Positions 26,931-36,709 of a stretch of 61,762 bases of DNA are shown here, one piece after another. Within the stretch, counting starts at the first letter, position 1, and the number at the start of each line of letters is the position of its first letter. The notes beneath the pieces were generated by a model. That model worked only from the letters and a program-made list of their open reading frames with translations. It was not told where the DNA came from and did not search any database. The position numbers and the translations under genes are program-made. The DNA is from Candidatus Heimdallarchaeota archaeon LC_2 (lineage in GTDB: Archaea > Asgardarchaeota > Heimdallarchaeia > Heimdallarchaeales > Kariarchaeaceae), in contig MDVR01000034.1 in the NCBI GenBank assembly GCA_001940725.1, positions 1-61,762 of the forward strand, in the 5' to 3' direction.

Positions 26931-28796
26931 TCACTTTCTCGCAAGTGTCATGATAGATGCATAATGTTTTTGATTCAATAAATGACCAGTTAATAAATCA
27001 GAAAGAAATTGAATAATATCATTTACTCTTAGTTCTTTGGTGTGATGAACTGCTCTTAACAATAGTAGTTCTGAGGGTTCCAATCTTGTAGTGGTTTCAT
27101 TGAGTGTAATCTGTGATTGTTTTTTGCCCTCGAATAAAAGAGAAATATTATCCTCACCAAGTTTTCCCTGGACAAGAACCATATCCATTCTCACTCCATC
27201 AATTTGTTTTTTCTCTAGAATTAAATTAGATGTCTCCCATAATGAATCATCCAATTTCCGGGGTCCCACACTAATAATATTTTCTTTGACTTTCGGATTT
27301 TGCTCCAATAACCTATCACCAAAAATGGCAATTCCATATTGCATAAGTTCACTCTGGGTATCAACTTCCAGAAATTTATTATCATCAAAAGTAACTTGTA
27401 ATAATTCCTTCATCCAATCAGAGCTCTTAGTCACACCAGTTAATATTCCTACATTCTCAAGCTCGATGGATTGTTGTAATTCTTGTGCCATTGATCCTAA
27501 TGCTGGGTCCAGATCTTTCTCATAATTTGGTGACAATAACTCTTTGATATATTCAAGCGCCTTATCATAAACACCCGTATTGGCATTGAATTCTGCAAAC
27601 ATATAGAAAAAGCTAGGTTTGTGTAACTTGGAGGATTTGTCCAATATTTTTTCAATGATAGTATCTACTTTGATATTATCACTCCAAGATTCCGCTCGAG
27701 TAAAAACTTCCAAAAATCTAGATAAACGTAGGGATAACCAAAAATGTACAGGTAAAAATTCTATCCACTCATGAATCCGCGAGTACGCGCGTTCGATGAG
27801 TAATCTCCGTTTGGTACCATCATTATTGATCATGATATCTCCATACCAGAAAATCCCATTGAATAATCTCAAATACTCTCTGAGTTGAGCAGCAAAAAAT
27901 CCAGGATCATCTGGAGGACTGATACGTGCTAATTGATGAGTTATATTATCTAACTCCAACATTCGATCCAATGTATCATCAGGCAAGGGTGTGTCAATAC
28001 CACCACGTGCAATTGATTCTTCCACTAACACAGCAAGTATTCTTGTAAAATAATCCAACCTGGGAAATCGAGTAATTCTGTTATTCAATCCCAGATATTC
28101 GGATTTAATATCAGCTTCCTCTAGATATCGGGTCAATAGGATCTCGGTTTGTTCATATTCATCGCGAATCTCTTTCATATTCTGTACCAAATTTTCATCA
28201 GCTTTCTCAATTTTACCATCCAAACGATATGAAAGTGTTAGCAATGCATTAGTTTCCAGTCTTCGTAAACGTTCTATATCTGTATTGATTGGCATGTTGG
28301 GAGCAATATCTTCTAATTGATTGATTGCCTCTTGTGTCTGCCCAATTCGGATCAGGTAAATTGAATGAACTGTGATAGTCATTTCATGTGCCCATTGTTC
28401 AAACATTTCCTTAGCCCGCATTTTACCCATTATTGCAAGTTGTCCTGCCTGACTGAATTCATAATCTCCACTCATTGGATTCATCTTTTCCCTAGCTAAC
28501 GAAGAAAGTGCCACAGCTTGCTCTGCAACTGATAAATGAGTTATTCCCAGATTTTCCACAGCCTCATTGGCATTATCAATTGTGATTTTTTTTGCCTGAT
28601 CTGTAACAGCTGATGAATTGGGATTACCTATAAAATTTCCGAGTTTATAAGCTGTAATGGGAATTAGACAGTGAAGACAGAAAGTGGGTTGCTCTTCAGT
28701 TCTGGGTTGTTGACAGACTCCACACTGGACCAAGGGTAAACTCACAATATTTGTATTAAATACAGACAAAAAATGGTATTGATGAGGTACAATCAA
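26931..28796 (-). CDS. Large helical protein with N-terminal zinc ribbon
   Basis: Residues ~25-46 carry CGVCQQPRTEEQPTFCLHC, a four-Cys zinc ribbon. The rest (621 residues) is helical and repeats short helix pairs like a TPR or alpha solenoid (for example EAINQLEDIAPNMPINTDIE, YDKALEYIKELL). No membrane segment. The last ~100 residues (RMDMVLVQGKLGEDNISLLF, then LEPSELLLLRAVHHTKELRV) look more globular and may contain a winged helix. The start codon is TTG; the true start may be nearer the ribbon. A cluster of TTGTxTATACA-type inverted repeats lies ~100 nt upstream (28908-28952). No family is recognised. Confidence 0.65.
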   Translation of the reverse strand: MIVPHQYHFLSVFNTNIVSLPLVQCGVCQQPRTEEQPTFCLHCLIPITAYKLGNFIGNPNSSAVTDQAKKITIDNANEAVENLGITHLSVAEQAVALSSLAREKMNPMSGDYEFSQAGQLAIMGKMRAKEMFEQWAHEMTITVHSIYLIRIGQTQEAINQLEDIAPNMPINTDIERLRRLETNALLTLSYRLDGKIEKADENLVQNMKEIRDEYEQTEILLTRYLEEADIKSEYLGLNNRITRFPRLDYFTRILAVLVEESIARGGIDTPLPDDTLDRMLELDNITHQLARISPPDDPGFFAAQLREYLRLFNGIFWYGDIMINNDGTKRRLLIERAYSRIHEWIEFLPVHFWLSLRLSRFLEVFTRAESWSDNIKVDTIIEKILDKSSKLHKPSFFYMFAEFNANTGVYDKALEYIKELLSPNYEKDLDPALGSMAQELQQSIELENVGILTGVTKSSDWMKELLQVTFDDNKFLEVDTQSELMQYGIAIFGDRLLEQNPKVKENIISVGPRKLDDSLWETSNLILEKKQIDGVRMDMVLVQGKLGEDNISLLFEGKKQSQITLNETTTRLEPSELLLLRAVHHTKELRVNDIIQFLSDLLTGHLLNQKHYASIMTLARK

Positions 28797-28907
28797 TTTG
28801 CTCGATTATCGGTTCATCGATCATATCCCTCAATTTGTTGGATTTGGTCTCTGTAGCGATTGAATGCATATTTTGTGTGCTTATTAGAGTGTTAACACTG
28901 TGTTAAT

Positions 28908-28952
28908 ATTGTGTATACATTGTTAACATAATACTGATACAATGTGTACAAT
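28908..28952. promoter_or_regulatory. Inverted-repeat operator candidate upstream of 26931-28796
   Basis: ATTGTGTATACATTGT (28908-28923) and ACAATGTGTACAAT (28939-28952) form an imperfect inverted repeat. The core resembles the palindrome at 51377-51390 upstream of the RING-like gene. Confidence 0.35.
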
Positions 28953-29060
28953 ACAATAATAGAAATTACAAAAAAAAATGGAATTAAAGAAATAAACAGT
29001 GAAAAACTGTATGCATTGGACTTATAATTATTTATTCTAGTTGAATTTAAGTTGAATAGT

Positions 29061-30629
29061 CTATTTACGAGCGTAAAACATCAGAGATAACCAATCTTTC
29101 TGTGATCTCTCCCCTATCGGTCCCTTCTCGTCCATTGCAATTACTTGGATGTTTTTATAACCAATTTCGGCTAATACTGCCTCCAGAGACTCTATCGAGT
29201 GGATATGGCGAAGTCCATCAGAATCATCTAAACTCTGTTCTTTATCACTTCCAACCATTCTACCGAATAATATACCATCATCTACCAACAGTAAATGTAT
29301 TTTTTTCAGCACTGAAAGGCTATCCTCTCTGAATAACAGGTGTAAGAGTGATCCCGTATGAATTATATCAATAGAGGATTGATAACGGGCTAATTCTCCA
29401 GTTTTATTCTTATAGTCCAATACATCTGAACTTGCAATGTCTCCTGCAACAAATGTGATCGGAGTGCCTTCCTTGTCACCATACAATTGATATCCAAGTT
29501 CAAAGAATGCACCAGTAATATCCGTACCAATCAATTTAGCTGGATCTGCACCATCTACTATCAATTGGCGTATATCTGTCCCCATAAAACAACCTATATC
29601 CAAAATAGTTTTATCGTCTAGATTCGACGAAATATAGCTATACATGGGGTGTGAGAGTATTCTTGGATATAAAAATCTGAAGCTGGAAATACACATGTAG
29701 TGATTCATTGAAAATGCATCTTGCCATACTTTCAAAGCCTCTTGCTTGATTTTAGTAAAAAGTTCATCTTCATTTTCAATATCAATATCCTCTCTATTTT
29801 TCCAATATTTCTTGAACAAAGTCTTGGTTTCTTCAAATATTGGGATTTCAGGTTTTTCGAATACCCAAACAAGAGTGGATCCGCCCTCTGAATTCGGTTC
29901 TTCGCCGCTATAACCCCCATAAACTTGAATTAATTCAAATCCGAAGCTAGTGACCATCTCTTCGAATTCCTCTTTCTCGTACATGAAAAAGTGGTTATCA
30001 GCCTTCTGAGTTAGATATTCTCCGGTTTTACCATCAATTTTGTTGACATGTAGATCCACATTATGGTCCACTGTCTCATCAAATACTGGTATCATGATTC
30101 TTTGTAAGAAATTATCCTTCTCCACCTTACGAATCGGCATATAATGGGGTTCTGATGGCCTAACAACCGTTTGACAGAAGAACCTACCTCCCGGATTCAT
30201 CAACAAGTAAATATTCTGTATAGTCTGTTTTCCCCCTTTCAGGGTCCCCATATTGGCAATTGCATTACCTAAAAGTATTGCATTATCATAATAGGTTTCC
30301 AACCCCTGCTCTCGTATCTCTTCAAGCATACTTTTCGTGGCATCAATGGTTAGAAAGTCTGATTTTGCATTTAATTCATTTTTTAATTTTTGGGCAATAA
30401 AGATCATTTCTCTGGAAACATCCACCCCAAGGCTTGTAAATCCATATTTCTCTAATTCAAAGCTATGTCTGCCAGAAGAACAAGCAACATCAAGGACAGT
30501 ACCTGGTTTTAGCTGATCCTTGATCAACGGGATCTCTCGTTTCAACCTTTTTTCCCAGGGTATCATCTCATCATATGCTGTAGCCTTAACAAAATCCTCC
30601 TGATCTAGTGTTTCCTCTCCTATTTTCAC
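29061..30629 (-). CDS. Tandem didomain SAM-dependent methyltransferase
   Basis: Two class I methyltransferase domains are joined in one 522-residue protein. The N-terminal domain has GTVLDVACSSGRHSFELEKYG (motif I) and GVDVSREMI. The C-terminal domain (from ~residue 335) has KTILDIGCFMGTDIRQL and IGTDITGAFFELGYQL, with ASSDVLDYKN and LARYQSSIDIIHTGSLLHLL (motifs II/III). Each SAM-binding glycine loop is present, although the C-terminal one is CFMGTD rather than CGxGxG. A fusion of two unlike methyltransferase domains is uncommon; one may be regulatory or each may act on a different step. Substrates are unknown. Confidence 0.8.
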   Translation of the reverse strand: MKIGEETLDQEDFVKATAYDEMIPWEKRLKREIPLIKDQLKPGTVLDVACSSGRHSFELEKYGFTSLGVDVSREMIFIAQKLKNELNAKSDFLTIDATKSMLEEIREQGLETYYDNAILLGNAIANMGTLKGGKQTIQNIYLLMNPGGRFFCQTVVRPSEPHYMPIRKVEKDNFLQRIMIPVFDETVDHNVDLHVNKIDGKTGEYLTQKADNHFFMYEKEEFEEMVTSFGFELIQVYGGYSGEEPNSEGGSTLVWVFEKPEIPIFEETKTLFKKYWKNREDIDIENEDELFTKIKQEALKVWQDAFSMNHYMCISSFRFLYPRILSHPMYSYISSNLDDKTILDIGCFMGTDIRQLIVDGADPAKLIGTDITGAFFELGYQLYGDKEGTPITFVAGDIASSDVLDYKNKTGELARYQSSIDIIHTGSLLHLLFREDSLSVLKKIHLLLVDDGILFGRMVGSDKEQSLDDSDGLRHIHSIESLEAVLAEIGYKNIQVIAMDEKGPIGERSQKDWLSLMFYARK

Positions 30630-30772
30630 TAATTTGGGAAGGACTACATTTTGAATTTATGGCTTTTGCTCATACAAAGGTCTGTTCCACTAGAATCTTG
30701 ATAATTTTGGGATCAATTAAAGCAATTTATTTATAATTTAAAAGCAAATATCTCAGAATTGTATACTGACTA

Positions 30773-32179
30773 GTGGTAAAAGATAATATTAGAGTAAAAA
30801 TCAAAGTAAATATGTCAAATAAACTGCAAGAAGAGCGCACACAGGAACATATTGACTTTTTAACTGAATTTGTATCAATGAAATCAATCAGTAGTGATCC
30901 TAATATGCGAGAAACTAGTCATAACACTGCCAGTTTCCTAATGCAGCAACTTCTGATACTTGGGGCCGAAGCGGAAATAATTCATCAGGATGATGGTAAT
31001 CCTGCTGTAATTGCAAAATTAGGAGACGAGGAGGATCTAAAAACCATTCTTATCTATGGCCATTATGATGTTCAACCAGCCTCAAAAGAAGATGGGTGGG
31101 ATACAGAACCTTTCGAATTAACTGAAAAAGATGGGTATCTATACGGTAGAGGGGCTACAGATGATAAAGGGCCAATTACCAGCACTTTGTTTGCAATAAA
31201 AGAAATGCTTGATGATGGTGTATTTGCCGTTAATTTACGATTTATCTATGAAGGAATGGAAGAAAGCGGATCTGTGGGCTTTGAGGAGATAGTTAACTCT
31301 CAACTTGACTTCTTTGGAAAAGTAGACGGTGTAGTGGTCATTGATAACTACTGGCTAGGTACAAATCGTCCTTGCTTAACCTACGGCCTTCGTGGTATGG
31401 CTTACGTTATGATAGAAGTGTCAGGACCAAAGCAAGATCTTCACTCAGGAATAGAAGGAGGGGTGATTAGAGAGCCTATGACTGATCTTATTCGTATTAT
31501 GAGCAAATTACAGAGAACCGACGGTATGCCCATGATAAGCCAATTCGGAGAAGATGTAAGACCAATAACACCAGAAGAGAAAGCTTTGTACAAGGATATT
31601 GATTTTAATCTTGAAGAATACAAAAACGCCCTGGGGGTTTCAGCACTGAATTCAGAGGATGCGCAAGAATTATTGATGAAAAAGTGGCGATTTCCCACAT
31701 TCTCTCTGCATGGAATAGAGGGTGCATTCTCCGGTCCTGGTGGTAAAACAGTCATTCCATGGAAAGTCACTGGTAAGGTCAGTATGCGTCTCGTTCCCGA
31801 TCAGGACCCAGAGAAAATTGTTGAACTGGTAAAAAAACAGATAAACACTGTTTGGAGTGTCTTAAATTCACCAAATAAACTAAATATTAGTGGCTTCTCT
31901 GGTGATTGGTGGCTTGGTGATCCCACAAATTATCTTTTCAAAGCTGCAGACAAGGCAATTCAAGAAATTTGGAATCAGAAACCAATGTATACTCGAGAAG
32001 GAGGGTCCATACCTGCAGTACCTTTCATGGAGAAGGTTTTTGATGCTCCTGCAATGATGCTAGCTATTGGTCAATCTACCGATTCAGCTCACTCTCAGAA
32101 CGAGAAGATACGAATTTTAAATTTAATAAATGGAAAAGAAGTAATTAAACAAATGCTTCTAAATCTCGGTAAAGATTGA
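30773..32179 (+). CDS. M20-family metallopeptidase (dipeptidase/carnosinase-like)
   Basis: Motifs in order: ILIYGHYDVQP (Zn His and Asp of M20), YGRGATDDKGPI (bridging Asp), EGMEESGSVGFEE (catalytic Glu pair), and the dimer-domain LHSGIEGGV with a final DSAHSQNE (Zn His). Length and spacing match the ArgE/DapE/CPG2 branch, most like cytosolic dipeptidases. GTG at 30773 is the listed start; ATG at 30812 (SNKLQEERTQEH) is more natural. It is divergent to the didomain methyltransferase. Confidence 0.9.
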   Translation: MVKDNIRVKIKVNMSNKLQEERTQEHIDFLTEFVSMKSISSDPNMRETSHNTASFLMQQLLILGAEAEIIHQDDGNPAVIAKLGDEEDLKTILIYGHYDVQPASKEDGWDTEPFELTEKDGYLYGRGATDDKGPITSTLFAIKEMLDDGVFAVNLRFIYEGMEESGSVGFEEIVNSQLDFFGKVDGVVVIDNYWLGTNRPCLTYGLRGMAYVMIEVSGPKQDLHSGIEGGVIREPMTDLIRIMSKLQRTDGMPMISQFGEDVRPITPEEKALYKDIDFNLEEYKNALGVSALNSEDAQELLMKKWRFPTFSLHGIEGAFSGPGGKTVIPWKVTGKVSMRLVPDQDPEKIVELVKKQINTVWSVLNSPNKLNISGFSGDWWLGDPTNYLFKAADKAIQEIWNQKPMYTREGGSIPAVPFMEKVFDAPAMMLAIGQSTDSAHSQNEKIRILNLINGKEVIKQMLLNLGKD

Positions 32180-32291
32180 ACATTTGTACATTTCAAACCA
32201 TATTTTAAACAAATTTGCATAGTCTAAAAATAATTTCCTAGACAATCATTATTCACATAGGTTTAATAGTAATTTCGATAATTTGTTTACT

Positions 32292-33455
32292 ATGAGACAA
32301 CGTGCCGTAAGATTCGGTTTAGTTAGTACTATAATAGTTTTCATGATAGTTACAAATATTAACGTACAAAGTCTAGGCCCATCTCCTACTGATATTGGAG
32401 TGAGTAATGGAGAAACCTATACATACGTTTTAGACCGATACATCGGTGACGGACCAATTCACACCTCAATTGCATCAGATAAAGACTCAGGTATGGATCT
32501 TGCTGTTACTGAGGGTGGTGAATATTCAATTACAGTGATCAATGACACACTTAACAAGGATTTGAATACAATAGAAGTAGTAATTAATAATGGAACTCAT
32601 TCTGTATTGGTTGATAATCAATTAAAACCCTTGTTCCACTACTTTTCATTCATCGATTGGGATTTCTGGTTAGCTAATATGACCGCTGATCCTGTAAGTT
32701 ATTTTGAATTTGGTTCTTTTGGAGTTGATAGTTTAATCGTACAAAATGGTATATCAGAAGTCCGTGTAAATGTTACATTATCTTATGTTTTCAATACCAC
32801 GGTAACATTAGAAATTGATCAATTTTTTAGATACGATAAAACGCTTGGTTTAGCAGAATTAATTGGGATGGATACTCGAGGTTGGGCATCGGTATTCGGT
32901 AATGATGTTGGATTAACAATGAGGCTGAAAGGATATGATATCAATACACCATTTGCTCCTATAACCACAACCACTACCACAACAAGCAGTAATACTACAT
33001 CTACAGGTGGAACAAGCACTGTTACAACGACGACTACTAATACAAGTAACGGAACTGTGACTACAACAACAACTCCTACTATAACGACCACCACCACAAC
33101 AAGTGTTAATAGTTCATCCACCAATACGGCGACGACAACAACAACCACAACAAGTGATGTCACCTCAACCGTTACAAATACAGCCACATCTACTACTACA
33201 AGGGACACCGCAAGCGATACAATGCTTACAGACACAACAAGTGATAGCAACACAGTGTCAACGACCACAACAATGAATTCGAACGAGGCAATTGGTGAAG
33301 ATCCTACCACTTCAAGCAGTGAAGCTGTAAATGATACAAAAGAGAGCACCACTGAAGAATCACCAACTGCCACTCTACCAGTGCCTGCATTTGGTCCCGT
33401 TGTGACCTTCTCAGGTATTTTAGCTGTCTTGACAATCATTAGAAAACGAAAATAG
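32292..33455 (+). CDS. Secreted Thr-rich surface protein with C-terminal anchor
   Basis: ATG at 32292 (the frame begins upstream at a TTG) gives a signal peptide (RQRAVRFGLVSTIIVFMIVT). A ~190-residue beta-rich domain contains ...DIGVSNGETYTYVLDRYIG. It is followed by ~150 residues of Thr/Ser/Asn tracts, a probable O-glycosylated stalk, then PVPAFGPVVTFSGILAVLTI with a basic tail (RKRK), a membrane anchor. The ectodomain start GVSNGETYTYVLDR is like the GIENGDQFLFIMES start of 36659-37531, so the two probably share a domain. Likely S-layer-associated or extracellular; function unknown. Confidence 0.8.
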   Translation: MRQRAVRFGLVSTIIVFMIVTNINVQSLGPSPTDIGVSNGETYTYVLDRYIGDGPIHTSIASDKDSGMDLAVTEGGEYSITVINDTLNKDLNTIEVVINNGTHSVLVDNQLKPLFHYFSFIDWDFWLANMTADPVSYFEFGSFGVDSLIVQNGISEVRVNVTLSYVFNTTVTLEIDQFFRYDKTLGLAELIGMDTRGWASVFGNDVGLTMRLKGYDINTPFAPITTTTTTTSSNTTSTGGTSTVTTTTTNTSNGTVTTTTTPTITTTTTTSVNSSSTNTATTTTTTTSDVTSTVTNTATSTTTRDTASDTMLTDTTSDSNTVSTTTTMNSNEAIGEDPTTSSSEAVNDTKESTTEESPTATLPVPAFGPVVTFSGILAVLTIIRKRK

Positions 33456-33666
33456 TAAATAAAGATTAAAACCCTTAATAAAAGCATACAAACAACTTCG
33501 AGCCTTTATCTTCAAAATACCACATAAATCGCATTAATCAATTTGCCTATTTTTGTTACGGTACAGCTCAACGAAGGAAGAAAACTACTAAATCACAAGA
33601 TCAATCAGTCGATTCAGCTTAAATTGGCTCACAACCTTCAAATATTATATCATCAACTACTATTGC

Positions 33667-34827
33667 ATGGAAAACGAAAGTCAATCCTGCCTCGCATGTG
33701 GTCTGCAAATGGACCCGGAAAGCATCTTTTGTAGTGAATGTGGAACTAATGTTTTACTGTCCCAGAAAGCAGATTTATTGGAAATTTCAACAGAATTTGT
33801 AATAGATGAGGATCTGATGGCTAATTACACCAATTTACAACAATCTATACTAAAAATGACTGATGTAGAGAAATTAGTTGATGTTCAGTAACAGCATCAT
33901 CATGAGCTAGATCGCCAATATTTTCTACTTACAGCTCCAATCGATAAAGCTAGAATGCGAGCCAGATATGAGAAAAAAGATGTGGATGATCTGAAAAATC
34001 TTACCTGGACCTCTTTAAAAGCAAGAATCAAGGGAGAAAAAGATGAACTACTATCCAAAGAGGAAAGGGAGTATCTAAAAGCACTTGTTCATCGTAATTC
34101 CCTAATAGAACAGCAACAAGAGTTAAAACAACAGGTTGATAAAGCAAAATCACAACTGTTGCAAGCAGAAGAGCTAGTTAAAAAGAAAAATTCATTGAAA
34201 AGAGACCTTGAAAACCTTATTGAGAAGATTGGTGAAGACATAAAAGACCCAGTTGAGGATAAATTAGAAGAAGAAGCCAATTTAATTGAAGAGACGATGC
34301 AAAAAGTAGAGCATGAGCTTTATGAGTTAAAAAGCAACCATTCCTATGTAAAAAATGCCATCTCTCTGTATCAACAGGCCTCTCAGAAGCTAGATGGGGC
34401 AATGAGCATGTCTACCTGGGATCTATTATGCGGTGGAATGATAGTAGACTCCATAAAACGTTCAAGATTGGGAGAAGCAAGAAGATTGGCTCAACGTGGT
34501 AATGATCAGTTACAGCGGTCGATGCGATGGTTGAAAACCTCATCTAACGATAGTGTAGCACATGTAAAAGAGACAGGTTTTTGGATGGATACTTTCTTTG
34601 ATGGATTTTTTAGTGACATGCACGTACGGAGTAAAATAGAAGATTCCCAATCCTCAGTAAATCGGGCTTTAAGGCAGGCAAGAAGGATTTCACAAAAATT
34701 TCGAGGTCAAATATCAGATCTTATTGGAGATTTAAACACTATAAAACAAGAATTTGAGGCTGTAACTTCGAAATTAGAGGAAGAAAGGATAAAATTATTG
34801 GAAAAGTATGTGAAAATGAAAAAATAA
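33667..34827 (+). pseudogene. Zinc-ribbon coiled-coil gene interrupted by one in-frame stop
   Basis: The first part (33667-33888) encodes a zinc ribbon, SCLACGLQMDPESIFCSECG. The second part (from 33955) encodes a long helical, charged region with coiled coil (QQQELKQQVDKAKSQLLQAE type) and IKRSRLGEARRLAQRG. Both are in the same frame with only TAA at 33889-33891 between them. The codons around it, CAG-TAA-CAG, suggest an original CAG-CAA-CAG (three Gln) broken by one C-to-T change. The joined product would be 386 residues. Either a recent nonsense mutation or a sequencing error; the downstream part could still start at ATG 33955. Confidence 0.75.
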
Positions 34828-34986
34828 ATGTTTTACACCCCTCAACTCACCATTTAATTGAAAATTATTAATTATTTCCGGATTTGCGTTTAATTCATTC
34901 ATTCCCATGCCTTCTATTGATAGATTCTGGGGGGTGTTTACCTGTATTCTTCTATATTGGGAGTTAATGCGATATAAGGCTACTTG

Positions 34987-35005
34987 AATATAATTGCGTA
35001 TATCT
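34987..35005. repeat. 19-bp repeat AATATAATTGCGTATATCT
   Basis: This word is repeated exactly at 37691-37709. A related palindrome, ATTATATTGCGTATAAT, lies at 37581-37597. They may be binding sites or decayed repeats. Confidence 0.45.
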
Positions 35006-35109
35006 AAGGGCATAACAACCTCCGAAACTAGCAAATTTCGGAAGGGTATACTCAAAGATTCTATTGTTGTATCGTATTCAAGTTTCAACCAATTACTGTG
35101 AAATTGCGC

Positions 35110-35340
35110 TTAATTCTTAATCTCAGAAATCAATGCTGTCAATACAAACCAGACAAATCCCAATATTATCAACAAGTAGCCTCCGATGGCCATTATTTTT
35201 TCAAGCTGAGTCATTTTTTCATCCTCTGCATATAATTTTTTGAAAACCGACCAATCTTTTGTTCTCAAAGCATACAGGAAAAGCGATGCAAGGATAAATA
35301 GAAATCCAACTATGTACAAAATTGAATACGTAGCCACCAT
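35110..35340 (-). CDS. Small two-helix membrane protein
   Basis: A 76-residue protein with two membrane helices (YSILYIVGFLFILASLFLYA and IMAIGGYLLIILGFVWFVLT) joined by a charged loop (RTKDWSVFKKLYAEDEKM). The RNA carries a strong AAGGAGG Shine-Dalgarno at 35345-35351, four nt before the ATG, unusual in this window and good evidence for a real gene. Function is unknown. Confidence 0.7.
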   Translation of the reverse strand: MVATYSILYIVGFLFILASLFLYALRTKDWSVFKKLYAEDEKMTQLEKIMAIGGYLLIILGFVWFVLTALISEIKN

Positions 35341-35344
35341 AAAT

Positions 35345-35351
35345 CCTCCTT
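35345..35351 (-). promoter_or_regulatory. Strong Shine-Dalgarno for the 35110-35340 gene
   Basis: AAGGAGG on the minus strand lies just before the ATG at 35340. Most other starts here show no such motif, which supports leaderless initiation elsewhere. Confidence 0.6.
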
Positions 35352-35374
35352 TGTTTTGTTATTATTAATAAATA

Positions 35375-35689
35375 GTGGATAAAAATCAAAATATATCCGT
35401 ATTAGCGGGATCCTCGCTCCGTCTCTCTTGTTTTGAGATAAAATCTATTAGAACTGCCAAAAAAGAACTAAATTTGCAATCTAGACAACAAATTTGCAAT
35501 CCAATTACAACCTTTCACAAACGATTATATTGGATATTTGAATTTAAAGATATTCAAAATTGCCTTCAAAATCAAAATACTTTTTGGATTAGCAATTATT
35601 TTGATGCAATTTGTTTTCAAATGCCTAGAAGTAATAAAATTGATCAAAAATACCATTCTAGATACCTAGAAACGGCAAAGATAATATGA
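35375..35689 (+). CDS. Possible small protein upstream of methyltransferase
   Basis: A 104-codon GTG-start frame overlaps the next gene by ATGA, the usual sign of translational coupling. Its product is polar and matches no domain I know. It may be a chance frame, so confidence is low. Confidence 0.25.
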   Translation: MDKNQNISVLAGSSLRLSCFEIKSIRTAKKELNLQSRQQICNPITTFHKRLYWIFEFKDIQNCLQNQNTFWISNYFDAICFQMPRSNKIDQKYHSRYLETAKII

Positions 35690-36492
35690 AAAAACTAAAA
35701 ACCGAGTCTATGTGTCCTGAAAAGTCATTCGATACCTTTGAACGCTTCACTGGCAGAGTGGAAAATTATGTTAAATACCGACCACATTACCCCAAGGAGT
35801 TGCTAGAAATATTTCAGAAGAAAATGGGTCTTTCTCAGGATCATGTATTGGCAGATATAGGCTCAGGAACCGGTATTTCTGCAGAATTGTTCATAAAAAA
35901 TGCAAATACTGTTTATGCTGTTGAACCGAATTTTGAAATGAGGGGGGCCGCAGAGGCATTTTACGTCAATACAGATCTTCCAGGCCAATTTGTCAGCGTT
36001 GATGGTACTGCTGAAAAAACTGGTTTACCTGCCGATAGTGTTGATTATGTGATTGCAGGACAGGCATTACATTGGTTTGATCAGGAATTATTTCTGAAGG
36101 AAATTCGTAGGATCTTGAAGCCTGATGGCTGGTTGGGGTTTTTCTGGAACTCTAGATCATTGGCAGCTGGCTTCAATATGGATTATAATCACTTTTTGGA
36201 GCGATTTGCAATTGATTTTTCTAATATGGATGAACAAGAATTTCGAAAGACCCGTATGCACGAAATATTTGAGAAATTAACAGTTGAAAAACTCACAAAT
36301 CGGCAAATATTCAATATAGAAGGCTTGATGGGACGATTTTTGTCATCATCTTATGCACCACTACCTGGTACTCCTGACTATCAACCCATGTTAAAAGCCC
36401 TAGATGCACTATTTTTCGCTCATCAGAAAAAAGGGTCAATTATATTTACTTACAATGTGGACCTCTATTACGGCAAATTACCCCCATTTTAA
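35686..36492 (+). CDS. Class I SAM-dependent methyltransferase (Methyltransf_11 type)
   Basis: The start FERFTGRVENYVKYRPHYPKE is typical of the UbiE-like family. Motif I is LADIGSGTGISAELFIK, followed by VYAVEPNFEMRGAAE, then VDGTAEKTGLPADSVDYVIA and AGQALHWFDQE, with KEIRRILKPDGWLGFFWNS. This matches proteins annotated as generic class I methyltransferases; substrate unknown. Length (268) is usual. Confidence 0.87.
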   Translation: MKKLKTESMCPEKSFDTFERFTGRVENYVKYRPHYPKELLEIFQKKMGLSQDHVLADIGSGTGISAELFIKNANTVYAVEPNFEMRGAAEAFYVNTDLPGQFVSVDGTAEKTGLPADSVDYVIAGQALHWFDQELFLKEIRRILKPDGWLGFFWNSRSLAAGFNMDYNHFLERFAIDFSNMDEQEFRKTRMHEIFEKLTVEKLTNRQIFNIEGLMGRFLSSSYAPLPGTPDYQPMLKALDALFFAHQKKGSIIFTYNVDLYYGKLPPF

Positions 36493-36709
36493 ACAATAAT
36501 TTCAAATAATCGAGGGTTCCTATAAGCAAAAATCTGCACTTTCACCCTTAGGTTGACTATGGTATCTATAATGCCCAAAATACAACCAATCAGGGCATTC
36601 CAAGTAGATTTTATTACAATAATAATAATTATTTAAGTGCAAAAGCAATCTTAGAAATTTGGTTCATTATCTTAAAATATCCGGTATGGTTCTAATACTT
36701 GTGAATATC

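Noticed and set aside
32819..33487. 222-codon valine-rich frame on the minus strand
   Set aside because: It is the antisense of the Thr-rich stalk (ACA/ACC/ACT read as TGT/GGT/AGT and GTT/GTC codons), not a gene.
34795..35088. 97-codon frame on the minus strand
   Set aside because: It starts at a TTG, overlaps the end of the coiled-coil gene antisense, and matches nothing. A remnant cannot be excluded.
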